Assembly: GCA_038144425.1 (NCBI GenBank)
Contig: JAYQNS010000002.1
Location: forward strand, 620,001-684,000
Source of the DNA: Salivita marina
Lineage (GTDB): Bacteria > Pseudomonadota > Gammaproteobacteria > Pseudomonadales > Azotimanducaceae
Direction: 5' to 3'
DNA length: 64,000 bases
Shown here in pieces: positions 53,964 through 61,621 of the stretch. The position numbers and the translations under genes are program-made. The notes below the pieces were generated by a model. It had not been told where the DNA came from. It saw nothing but the letters and a program-made list of their open reading frames with translations, and searched no databases. Within the stretch, counting starts at the first letter, position 1; each line of letters starts with the position of its first letter.

Positions 53964-54830
53964 TTGCTGCGCGTCACCATCCTTGGCACCGGGCTCATTG
54001 GCGGCTCCATAGCCCAAGGGCTCCGGGCAGCGGGCGGATGGACGCTGCACGGGGTGGACACGGCGGCCCCGGCGCGCGCAGCGGCGAAGGCCTCCGGGGT
54101 CTTCCATGCCCTTACCATGCCTGAAACCTTTGGTGCGGAGGATGTGATCGTCCTTGCGATGCCGACCGCCGCGGCAGCGGCGGTGCTCCCGACCCTAGCG
54201 CCCGCCCTGGCAGCGGGGGCCACGGTTACGGACGTGGCGAGCGTCAAAGGGCCCCTCGCCGAGGCCTTGGACGCGCTGCCGCCGGTTCTTCAGCGCCAGG
54301 TGGTACTGGGTCACCCAATTGCGGGGTCCGAGCGCAGCGGTATGGCGGCGAGCGATGGCACCCTGTTCGAGGGACGGCGCGTGGTGCTGACGCCGTTGGC
54401 AGGCACAGCCCCGGACGCCCTGGCAAAGGTAGAACAAATATGGGCTGCCCTCGGCGCCGAGATCGAAACCCTCTCCGTGGAGGTGCACGACGCGGTGCTG
54501 GCCCGCACGAGCCATTTGCCTCACCTGCTGGCCTTTGCCCTGGTGGACGCGCTCGGCGCCGATCCCCAGCGGGACGCCATTTTCCGCCTGGTGGCTGGGG
54601 GCTTTCGGGACTTCACCCGGATTGCGGGCTCCGACCCCACCATGTGGTCCCAGATTTTTACCACAAATGGGCCGGCCCTCCTGGAGGCCTTGGATCGCTT
54701 CGAGGCGACCCTAAGGACCTTTCGCGGGGCCATTGCGGCGGAAGATGGGGCGGCGCTTTTCGAGGCCATTGCCCGGGCTCGCGCGACCCGCGATGACGCC
54801 TTATCGGAAAGCTTTGGAGAGCCCCCGTGA
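53964..54830 (+). CDS. tyrA: Prephenate/arogenate dehydrogenase
   Basis: 288 residues from a TTG at 53964. The Rossmann start VTILGTGLIGGSIAQGL is followed by TDVASVKG, the catalytic His in LGHPIAGSERSG and THLPHLLAFAL-like TSHLPHLLAF. It gives 4-hydroxyphenylpyruvate or tyrosine. In Pseudomonas tyrA is fused to aroA (EPSP synthase); here it ends at 288 residues and runs directly into cmk, so aroA is missing from this locus. Confidence 0.94.
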   Translation: MLRVTILGTGLIGGSIAQGLRAAGGWTLHGVDTAAPARAAAKASGVFHALTMPETFGAEDVIVLAMPTAAAAAVLPTLAPALAAGATVTDVASVKGPLAEALDALPPVLQRQVVLGHPIAGSERSGMAASDGTLFEGRRVVLTPLAGTAPDALAKVEQIWAALGAEIETLSVEVHDAVLARTSHLPHLLAFALVDALGADPQRDAIFRLVAGGFRDFTRIAGSDPTMWSQIFTTNGPALLEALDRFEATLRTFRGAIAAEDGAALFEAIARARATRDDALSESFGEPP

Positions 54831-55510
54831 GTTCCCCGAAGGCACCGGTGATCACTGTCGATGGGCCCAGTGGCGCGGGCAAAGGCACGCTCTGCGAAGC
54901 CTTAGCAAAGCGCCTTGGCTGGCATTTTCTCGATTCCGGCGCGCTCTATCGGGTGCTGGCTCTTGATGGACAGCAGGTTGGGGTGGCGCTAGATGATGCG
55001 GAAGCCTTGGCGGCGCGCGCCCGGTCCCTGGCTTTGCGCTTCGCTCCTGGGGGCGGGGTATGGCTTGGGGATCAGGATGTGTCCCTTGCTATTCGCAGCG
55101 ATGCGGCGGGGCAGGCCGCGTCCCAGGTGGCGGCCCTGCCGCCGGTGCGCGAAGCGCTGTTGGTACGGCAGCGAGATTTCGCTCAGGCGCCGGGCCTTGT
55201 GGCCGACGGGCGGGACATGGGTACGGTGGTTTTTCCCGCGGCGCCGCTTAAGATTTTTCTCTCCGCCAGTGCCCCGGCTCGGGCCGAGCGACGCTATAAG
55301 CAGTTGAAAGAAAAGGGCTTAGATGCTAACCTCCGCGCCCTTTTGGAGAGTATCCAGGCCCGGGATGAGCGCGATCAGGCGCGCTCTGCCTCCCCGCTGC
55401 GCCCGGCGGATGATGCGCTGGTGATTGATTCCACCGCGCTCGCCATTGACGACGTCTTCGGCGCCGTCTGGCGCGCCGCCCTTCAGCGGGGCCTGTGCGC
55501 CGAAGGCTAA
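54827..55510 (+). CDS. cmk: Cytidylate kinase
   Basis: 227 residues from a GTG overlapping the tyrA stop (GTGA). P-loop DGPSGAGKGTLCEALA, LDSGALYR, the VADGRDMGTVVFP segment and the RD residues near DERD are the usual markers. It phosphorylates CMP and dCMP. It is followed by a 149-base leader before rpsA. Confidence 0.97.
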   Translation: MSSPKAPVITVDGPSGAGKGTLCEALAKRLGWHFLDSGALYRVLALDGQQVGVALDDAEALAARARSLALRFAPGGGVWLGDQDVSLAIRSDAAGQAASQVAALPPVREALLVRQRDFAQAPGLVADGRDMGTVVFPAAPLKIFLSASAPARAERRYKQLKEKGLDANLRALLESIQARDERDQARSASPLRPADDALVIDSTALAIDDVFGAVWRAALQRGLCAEG

Positions 55511-55659
55511 ATCCAAGGAAATAGGCCGGCTACTGCCGGCATTTGGGCCTAGCCCGCCGTGACCGATCCCAGCCGAGTCACGGGTTAGGCAATTTGAGCA
55601 GACAGCACCAGGCTGGAGGTGCTGAGGGCGCAAGCCCGATTTAATGAGGTTTTTACCTA
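55511..55659 (+). promoter_or_regulatory. cmk-rpsA intergenic leader
   Basis: The 149-base gap holds a strong hairpin (GCCGGC around TACT, 55529-55542) and probably the rpsA promoter and leader. In relatives S1 represses its own translation through structure in this leader. No motif specific enough to mark a promoter was found. Confidence 0.35.
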
Positions 55660-57342
55660 ATGAGCGAAAGCTTCGCGGAACTATTTGAGGAAAGCCTAAA
55701 GGCCGTCGAAATGGAGCCCGGTGCCATTGTCACGGGGACCATTGTCGACATCGATGAAGATTGGGTGACGGTCCACGCGGGCCTGAAGTCCGAGGGGGTG
55801 ATCCCCCGGTCCCAGTTCGTCGACGAGAAAGGAAACTTCGAACTGTCCATCGGCGACCAGGTTAAGGTGGCCATGGAAGCCGTGGACGATGGCTTTGGGG
55901 AAACCCGCCTGTCCCGGGAGAAGGCCCGTCGCGCCGAAGTGTGGATGGTGCTGGAAGAGGCCTTCGAAGGTGCTAAGAAGATTCCAGGCTTCCTCCAGGG
56001 CAAGGTTAAGGGCGGTTTCACCGTCGACATCGACGGCATCCGGGCCTTCCTCCCCGGCTCCCTGGTGGACATGCGCCCCGTGCGCGAAGTGGCCCACCTT
56101 GAGGGCAAGGAACTTGAATTCAAGGTCATCAAGCTCGACCAGCGCCGCAACAATGTGGTGGTGTCGCGTCGCGCCGTGCTCGAGGAAGAGAATTCCGTCG
56201 AGCGGGAAGCGCTGCTGACCTCCCTCGCCGAGGGTATGGACCTCAAGGGAATCGTCAAGAACCTCACGGATTACGGTGCTTTCGTGGATCTCGGCGGCGT
56301 CGACGGCCTGCTTCACATCACCGATATGGCTTGGCGTCGCATCAAGCACCCGAGCGAAATCGTCAATGTTGGCGATGAAATCCGCGTCCGCGTACTCAAA
56401 TTTGACCGGGATCGTCAGCGCGTATCCCTGGGCCTCAAGCAGCTTGGGGAAGATCCCTGGGTGGAGATCAAAGCCCGCTACCCGGAAAACCACATTGTGG
56501 AAGGGAAGGTCACGAACCTCACGGACTACGGTTGCTTCGTGGAGATCGAAGAGGGCGTGGAAGGCCTTGTGCACGTTTCCGAGATGGACTGGACCAACAA
56601 GAACATCCATCCCTCGAAGATCGTGCAGGTGGGTGATGACGTGAAGGTAATGATCCTCGACATCGACGAAGATCGCCGCCGCATCTCCCTGGGCATCAAG
56701 CAAACCCAGATGAACCCTTGGGAGCAGTTTTCCTCCGGCTTCGGCAAGGGCGACAAGATCACCGGGACCATCAAGTCCATCACGGACTTCGGGATCTTCA
56801 TCGGCCTCGACGGTGGCATCGACGGTCTTGTGCACCTCTCCGATATCTCCTGGAACGACACTGGCGAGCAAGCCGTGCGCGACTACCAGAAGGGTCAGGA
56901 AGTCACTACCGTGGTGCTGGCCATCGATCCTGAGCGGGAGCGCATCTCCCTGGGCATCAAGCAGCTTGAGGACGACCCCTTCAACGACTACGTGGCGGTT
57001 AATGACCGCGGTACGATCGTCACCGGCACGGTGGTGGAAGTCACGGAGAAGGACGCCATCATCAAGCTGGCCGAGGAAGTGGAAGGGGTGCTTCGCGCCT
57101 CCGAGCTTTCCCAGGAACGGGTGGAAGATGCTCGGACCGTGCTCAAGGCCGGCGACGAGGTTGAGGTGAAAATCACCGCCGTCGATCGAAAGAACCGCAC
57201 CTTGAATCTGTCCGTGAAGGCCAAGGACATTGAGGATGAGCGGGAAGCGATGCGGGAGCACAAGGAGCGCGAACAGGATAGCGCTGCCGCAACCACCATT
57301 GGCGACCTGATCCGCAAGGAAATGGATCAGAAGAGCGACTAA
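55660..57342 (+). CDS. rpsA: 30S ribosomal protein S1
   Basis: 560 residues with six S1 (OB-fold) repeats; the later ones show the diagnostic pattern VTNLTDYGCFVEIEEGVEGLVHVSEM and similar. Length matches E. coli S1 (557). It binds mRNA on the small subunit and helps initiation. Located between cmk and ihfB, as across gammaproteobacteria. A long open frame on the opposite strand is only its shadow. Confidence 0.98.
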   Translation: MSESFAELFEESLKAVEMEPGAIVTGTIVDIDEDWVTVHAGLKSEGVIPRSQFVDEKGNFELSIGDQVKVAMEAVDDGFGETRLSREKARRAEVWMVLEEAFEGAKKIPGFLQGKVKGGFTVDIDGIRAFLPGSLVDMRPVREVAHLEGKELEFKVIKLDQRRNNVVVSRRAVLEEENSVEREALLTSLAEGMDLKGIVKNLTDYGAFVDLGGVDGLLHITDMAWRRIKHPSEIVNVGDEIRVRVLKFDRDRQRVSLGLKQLGEDPWVEIKARYPENHIVEGKVTNLTDYGCFVEIEEGVEGLVHVSEMDWTNKNIHPSKIVQVGDDVKVMILDIDEDRRRISLGIKQTQMNPWEQFSSGFGKGDKITGTIKSITDFGIFIGLDGGIDGLVHLSDISWNDTGEQAVRDYQKGQEVTTVVLAIDPERERISLGIKQLEDDPFNDYVAVNDRGTIVTGTVVEVTEKDAIIKLAEEVEGVLRASELSQERVEDARTVLKAGDEVEVKITAVDRKNRTLNLSVKAKDIEDEREAMREHKEREQDSAAATTIGDLIRKEMDQKSD

Positions 57343-57357
57343 GGCCCGGCTGTGGCG

Positions 57358-57381
57358 CCACGCGCCCGTCCGGGCGCGTGG
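57358..57381 (+). repeat. Perfect 11-bp inverted repeat after rpsA
   Basis: CCACGCGCCCG and CGGGCGCGTGG are separated by only two bases, 16 bases after the rpsA stop. No T run follows, so it is not a standard terminator; it may be an attenuator, a 3'-end protecting stem or a factor-dependent stop. Confidence 0.6.
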
Positions 57382-57490
57382 CCTCGCCGTTGAGCCCTCT
57401 GGAAGCCTATGCTAGCTTCCTCTAAGCAGTTGATTTTCGTAATGATGAGCGAAAACCGGGGTCCCCCGGTCCGCTACTGGGGTGAGGGGC

Positions 57491-57805
57491 ATGACCAAGT
57501 CGGAGTTGATCGAGCGCATCGTGGCGCGGCAAAGCCAGCTGTCCAGCAAGGATGTGGAGCTCGCCGTGAAGACCATGATCGAGCAAATGGCGCAAACCCT
57601 GGCTCAGGGTGAGCGGATCGAAATTCGCGGGTTCGGCAGCTTCTCCCTTCACTATCGCGCTCCGCGGGTAGGACGTAACCCGAAGACCGGGGAAGCGGTG
57701 GGCCTCAGCGGAAAGCATGTGCCGCACTTCAAGCCCGGGAAGGAACTTCGAGATCGGGTGAACGCTAGCCTCCTTACCCACCCCGAGCCGGCAGCGGAAG
57801 CCTAA
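57491..57805 (+). CDS. ihfB: Integration host factor beta subunit
   Basis: 104 residues from the ATG at 57491 with GTGAGGGG upstream; starting here gives the family start MTKSELIERI. The DNA-bending beta arm has RIEIRGFGSFSLHYRAPRVGRNPKTGE. It forms a heterodimer with IhfA and bends DNA at specific sites. The TAA shares a base with the lapA ATG. Confidence 0.97.
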   Translation: MTKSELIERIVARQSQLSSKDVELAVKTMIEQMAQTLAQGERIEIRGFGSFSLHYRAPRVGRNPKTGEAVGLSGKHVPHFKPGKELRDRVNASLLTHPEPAAEA

Positions 57806-58077
57806 TGCTGAGGGCCCTATCGGTCCTCACCTATGGGGGCATGGCCCTGCTTCTATTGCTTCTAGGCGTACTTCTGGGGATGGATAACTCGGAGGACGTC
57901 TCCCTGACGGTTCTCACCTGGGTTAGTCCGCCCGCACCCCTTTTTCTCTGGCTTTGCCTAGTTTTTCTAGCGGGCCTCCTCCTTGGCTATGCCGTTGCGG
58001 GGGTGGGGATCCTGCGCGCGCGCTTGGCGCTTCGTAAGCTCGCCCGCAGCCTGCCTAGCGATCGCGTGACGTCCTAA
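57805..58077 (+). CDS. lapA: LapA-type (DUF1049) inner-membrane protein
   Basis: 90 residues, two hydrophobic helices (about 8-25 and 44-66) and a short basic tail, the layout of LapA/YciS. In E. coli LapA works with LapB in controlling lipopolysaccharide synthesis; lapB normally follows but is absent here. Start overlaps the ihfB stop (TAATG). Confidence 0.87.
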   Translation: MLRALSVLTYGGMALLLLLLGVLLGMDNSEDVSLTVLTWVSPPAPLFLWLCLVFLAGLLLGYAVAGVGILRARLALRKLARSLPSDRVTS

Positions 58078-58223
58078 CTCAAAGCCCGCTGGGCTCCGTC
58101 TCACATTCCTTTCCGCGCCGCCTTACCGTTGCCTCTGATTCTGTCTCTCTCGTCCGAATCCGCTTTCGGGAAATCCTAGCGCTCCGCCTCCCGGGGCGTC
58201 TTTAGAGGATGAGGAGCACTCTT

Positions 58224-58544
58224 ATGCGTACTGCACACCCTGCGGGCCCTGCGCTCGCGCGAGCCCTACTGCTGGGCATGCTTGCCTTTCCCCTGGTCCT
58301 GTCTGCGCAGGCAGCAGAGCCGGCGCCCCCAGCAGAGGTGGAGAAGGTGGATATCAATACGGCGGATGAGGCGGCGCTGGCCGCAGCGCTGAAGGGCGTG
58401 GGGCTGAGGAAGGCCGCGGCCATCATCGAATACCGAAAGCAGCATGGGGGCTTTCGCACCATCGATGAGCTCGCCAATGTTCGGGGTATAGGCCTTAATA
58501 TGATCGATCAAAACATTGAGCGGCTTACTCTAAGCCAACCCTAG
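58224..58544 (+). CDS. ComEA-type helix-hairpin-helix protein
   Basis: 106 residues from the ATG at 58224, which has GAGGAG 8 bases upstream. A signal peptide (LLLGMLAFPLVLSAQAAE) precedes VDINTADEAALAAALKGVGLRKAAAIIEYR and FRTIDELANVRGIG, the paired HhH motifs of the ComEA/YbaV group. Such proteins bind double-stranded DNA in the periplasm; a role in DNA uptake is possible but other competence genes are not in the window. A terminator follows. Confidence 0.88.
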   Translation: MRTAHPAGPALARALLLGMLAFPLVLSAQAAEPAPPAEVEKVDINTADEAALAAALKGVGLRKAAAIIEYRKQHGGFRTIDELANVRGIGLNMIDQNIERLTLSQP

Positions 58545-58572
58545 AGAAACGATCCTAGGGGACTCATACGCT

Positions 58573-58603
58573 ACCGGGGCCGTTAAGGCCCCGGTATTTC
58601 TTA
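58573..58603 (+). terminator. Terminator after the ComEA-like gene
   Basis: ACCGGGGCC / GGCCCCGGT stem with a GTTAA loop, followed by ATTTCTT. The stem is strong and the T tract moderate, 28 bases after the stop. Confidence 0.8.
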
Positions 58604-58806
58604 CTGATTCTAGCTCCGGTTTATTTTTCTTTTAATATTGGTCAGAGGGGCGATAAAGCGATTGCCTTCCTACTCTTTACTTGCATCACTATTTAAAAAA
58701 TAAGTCTCAAAGAATGTTATTTTTGAAATAAACAGCGCTAGGGTATTTGCAATATAAAAGTGTTGGAGTATAAATAGCCTTATTCCAACAAAGAGAGGGA
58801 ATTTGC
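58604..58806 (+). promoter_or_regulatory. AT-rich upstream region and promoter of the mvaT-like gene
   Basis: About 200 bases with no gene, much richer in A and T than the rest of the window. It contains a promoter-like pair TTGCAA (58747-58752) and TATAAA (58769-58774) with a 16-base spacer, about 32 bases before the GTG. AT-rich DNA is the known target of MvaT/H-NS proteins, so autoregulation is likely. Confidence 0.6.
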
Positions 58807-59154
58807 GTGACAAGTCTTGCACAACTTCAGAAGAAGCAGGAAGAACTCGAGCGTTTACAGCGTGATATCGAGCGCATGAAGGCTAGCGAAGAAGTTCAAA
58901 AGGAAATGGCCTTTATCGAGGACTTAAATCAGCTTTTAGCGAAGTACAATAAAACCCTTGCGGACTTGGCGCCCATGGTGCCGGCGAAGGCCGGTAGCGC
59001 GGCACCGGCGGCGGGTCGCCGTCAACGTAAGCTTAAGGTTTATGTGAATCCCACCACGGGGGAAAAGATCGAGACCCGCGGCGGTAATCACAAGGTGTTA
59101 AAGGCCTGGAAAGCGCAGCACGGTAACGATGCCGTGGAAGGGTGGCTTCAGTAA
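58807..59154 (+). CDS. mvaT: MvaT-family H-NS-like nucleoid protein
   Basis: 115 residues from a GTG with AGAGAGGG upstream. Residues 1-50 form a coiled oligomerisation domain (QLQKKQEELERLQRDIERM). The C-terminal DNA-binding domain has KVYVNPTTGEKIETRGGNHKV and LKAWKAQHG, the RGGN-type AT-hook-like motif of Pseudomonas MvaT/MvaU. Such proteins silence AT-rich, often foreign, genes. It is a single-gene transcript bounded by terminators. Confidence 0.93.
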   Translation: MTSLAQLQKKQEELERLQRDIERMKASEEVQKEMAFIEDLNQLLAKYNKTLADLAPMVPAKAGSAAPAAGRRQRKLKVYVNPTTGEKIETRGGNHKVLKAWKAQHGNDAVEGWLQ

Positions 59155-59191
59155 GTTTTACGTGCCTTAACGGCCCCTAGGGGTCAAATAC

Positions 59192-59220
59192 AAAACCCGG
59201 CCTTACGCGCCGGGTTTTTT
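59192..59220 (+). terminator. Terminator of the mvaT-like gene
   Basis: AACCCGGC / GCCGGGTT stem with a seven-base loop, A run before and six T after. Strong intrinsic terminator usable on both strands. Confidence 0.92.
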
Positions 59221-59343
59221 ATGCTGGGCTAAAACTGATTAATTGACTGACGGTTAAGCATTACGAATGCTGCGCAGGGCAAGGGAGCGGGCGCGTGCGC
59301 CATAGGGTAGGCTTGGGGCGTTTTAAGAAACTCGGAAAGCGCC

Positions 59344-60123
59344 ATGGCTCTGAAGTCTCCGACGCCTTACCACACCCTTGGGTCCCTCGCCCCCGTTGGC
59401 GATGTGCAATTGAATTACGTTCTCGAGGGGGATCCGCATAAGCCCCTGCTTGCGCTAATCCCCATGGCGCGCCACAACCTCACCATGTGGGAGCGGCTCA
59501 TGCCCGATCTGCTCAGTCAGTTCCGGGTGCTGCGTTTTGATATTCGGGGCATGGGGCGGAGCACTGGGGGCGCGCCAGCGGGCTATTGCTTCGAACAGTA
59601 CGCCGATGATCTCGCGGGACTTCTAAGCCACTGTGAGCTGGGCTCGGCGATTGTCATGGGGGTGGCCTATGGGGCGCGGACGGCCGCTGCCTTTGCCCTA
59701 CGCCATCCTGGGCGCTTAGCCGGTCTCGCGCTGTTCGATGTCTCTCTTACCCCGCCGGTGGATCAGAAGCGCCAGGGCGTGCTGGGGGAGGCTGCGCGCG
59801 CCGCCCTCGAGGCCGCGGGGCAAAGCCCGGCGCCGGCGGAGCGCTACTGGCGCTTTTACGAGGATCGAGCGAGTGCGGATGCCACGCACCGGGCCCACGA
59901 GGGGGCACCGGATCTCACCGAACCCCTAGGAGCGGTGCAGGCGCCGACGCTTGTGGCCTGCGGGGCCTATGATGAGAATTTAAAGGAAGCCCAGCGCATT
60001 GCGGCCTGGGTGCCTCCGGCGCGCTTCCACCTCATGCCCATGACCGGGCATGGCTCTCCCGTGTATCGGCCAGCCTACGTCGCGGCCCTGCTGGCGGCGC
60101 ACTTTGGACGGCCTGCCCACTAG
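59344..60123 (+). CDS. Alpha/beta-hydrolase-fold protein lacking the nucleophile serine
   Basis: 259 residues. The fold is clear: oxyanion-region LIPMARHNLTMWERLMP, FDIRGMGRST, the nucleophile elbow, then GAYDENL (acid) and TGHGSPV (His). The elbow reads GVAYG instead of G-x-S-x-G, so the usual catalytic serine (about residue 104) is alanine. It may be a non-hydrolytic member or use another mechanism. Length fits the family. It is tail-to-tail with the SDR gene on CTAG. Confidence 0.85.
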   Translation: MALKSPTPYHTLGSLAPVGDVQLNYVLEGDPHKPLLALIPMARHNLTMWERLMPDLLSQFRVLRFDIRGMGRSTGGAPAGYCFEQYADDLAGLLSHCELGSAIVMGVAYGARTAAAFALRHPGRLAGLALFDVSLTPPVDQKRQGVLGEAARAALEAAGQSPAPAERYWRFYEDRASADATHRAHEGAPDLTEPLGAVQAPTLVACGAYDENLKEAQRIAAWVPPARFHLMPMTGHGSPVYRPAYVAALLAAHFGRPAH

Positions 60124-60896
60124 TTCCACCAGGCCCGGTCGCTGTGGGACCGAAGGTCCAGCTCGAAGGTCCAGGTGGAGCGGGGCTGGCGGGCCAGCTG
60201 AAGGTAGGTTTCGGCCACGGCTTCAGGGCTAATCAGGCCCCCAGCCTCTCCGCCCTTGGCCTCCCGAAGGGCGGCGAAGCGTTCCGGCCCAAGCATCTTC
60301 CCCAACGTGTCCGGCGCATCGACAGCCCCGTCCACCACCACGTGGGCCACGTGAACGCCCTTGGCCGCATATTCCGCGCTAAGGCTCTGGCAGAGTAGGC
60401 GCCGCGCGCCCATGGCTGCAGCGTGGGCGTGCTGGCCCGGATTGCCGCGGAGCGCCGCCGTGGAGGCGGTCACCAGTAGGTTACCCCGCCCTCGGGCGGC
60501 CATGGCGGGGAGGACGGCGTGGGCCGTCCGATAGAGGGATAGGGTGGCCATGCGCCACACGCGCTCGAAAGTTTTGGGTGAGGTGTCAAGGAGCGCGCGA
60601 TCGCCGATCTGGCCTCCCAGATTGAAGAGCACCGTATCGATGGGGCCAACGGAAGCCTCCGTTTCCTCAATCACCGCTTCGAGATCCTCCGGGGCGGTCG
60701 CATCTAGAAGCCGCCCCTGGGCCCAGCCCCCGGCCTCTTGAATCTCCTCGACGGCGGCGTCGAGGCCCGCCTGGTCTGTTCTTCGGCACAGCACGGTTCG
60801 ATAGCCTTCGGCTGCGAAGCGCTTCCCCGGGGTGGCGCCGATGCCGGCGCCGGCGCCGAGGACCAGAATGACGGGCGGCTCTGCGGTAGAGTTCAT
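60120..60896 (-). CDS. SDR-family protein with degenerate catalytic motif
   Basis: 258 residues from the ATG at 60896. LVLGAGAGIGATPGKRFAAEG is the cofactor loop, FNLGGQ the NAG-like motif, VTASTAALRG the Ser strand. The usual Y-x-x-x-K is replaced by AHAAAMGAR, so both Tyr and Lys are missing. Close SDR subgroups with FAAAK at this place exist, but they keep the Lys. It might be a non-classical reductase or inactive. It is divergent from the AhpD-like gene. Confidence 0.78.
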   Translation of the reverse strand: MNSTAEPPVILVLGAGAGIGATPGKRFAAEGYRTVLCRRTDQAGLDAAVEEIQEAGGWAQGRLLDATAPEDLEAVIEETEASVGPIDTVLFNLGGQIGDRALLDTSPKTFERVWRMATLSLYRTAHAVLPAMAARGRGNLLVTASTAALRGNPGQHAHAAAMGARRLLCQSLSAEYAAKGVHVAHVVVDGAVDAPDTLGKMLGPERFAALREAKGGEAGGLISPEAVAETYLQLARQPRSTWTFELDLRSHSDRAWWN

Positions 60897-60975
60897 GCTG
60901 TGCTCCCTAGGGCTGTCGCGCTGTTGGATGACAGCGTTGGGAGAAGCATACGGGTTTTTACGGGAGGAGGGTGCC

Positions 60976-61611
60976 ATGCCACGGCTAAAGCAAGCAGGGC
61001 GGGAGACGGGGAATCCCTATGCCAATCAAATCTTCGATCTGCTGTTCGGAGATCGGGACCCCTTAACGGCGCCGGGAACGGCCACGGGCACGCCGGGAAA
61101 CTGGTGGACCGTTTTTAACATCGTCCCCGACGCCTTTGCCCACACCACAGACGGCTTTCGCTTCTACCGGGATCCCAAGCGCGTCATCGATGCCAAGCTT
61201 CGGGAGCTCGGGCAGCTCCGCGCGGGTTACCTCGTGGGCTCGCAGTTTGTTTACTCCCAGCATTGCAAGGCGGCCCGGGAGGTGGGGCTCACGGAGGCGC
61301 AGATCCAAGGGTGCCGACACTGGTCCGTGGCCGACTGCTACAGCCCCGTGGAACGGGCCGCGCTGGCTTACACCGATGCCCTGGTGCTTGAGCGGGGCCG
61401 GGTGGACAACGGGATTTTCGAAGTCCTTCAGGCGCATCTGTCCGATGAGGAAATCCTCGAGTTCACCTACATCACCTGTACCTACATGATGCACGCCATC
61501 ATGAGCCGGGCCTTGCGCCTTGAGTATGATGATGTGGAAGATCCGGTGGTAGAGATTGCCGCCCCGGGGGATGCCGCCCAGGACGTAATGTCCATGGTGG
61601 ATACGGACTAG
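60976..61611 (+). CDS. Carboxymuconolactone decarboxylase/AhpD-like protein
   Basis: 211 residues from the ATG at 60976 with GGAGGAGG upstream. All-helical; the core YLVGSQFVYSQHCKAAREVGL matches the AhpD/CMD signature, with SQHC in place of the redox CxxC, so only the second Cys stays. Members act as peroxidase partners or gamma-carboxymuconolactone decarboxylases; with one Cys neither is certain. It is 10 bases upstream of the hydrolase, probably one operon. Confidence 0.82.
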   Translation: MPRLKQAGRETGNPYANQIFDLLFGDRDPLTAPGTATGTPGNWWTVFNIVPDAFAHTTDGFRFYRDPKRVIDAKLRELGQLRAGYLVGSQFVYSQHCKAAREVGLTEAQIQGCRHWSVADCYSPVERAALAYTDALVLERGRVDNGIFEVLQAHLSDEEILEFTYITCTYMMHAIMSRALRLEYDDVEDPVVEIAAPGDAAQDVMSMVDTD

Positions 61612-61621
61612 GAGATATTTG

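Noticed and set aside
55696..57261. 521-codon open frame opposite rpsA
   Set aside because: It is the reverse shadow of a highly biased, conserved gene in GC-rich DNA; the product resembles no family and has no ribosome-binding site.
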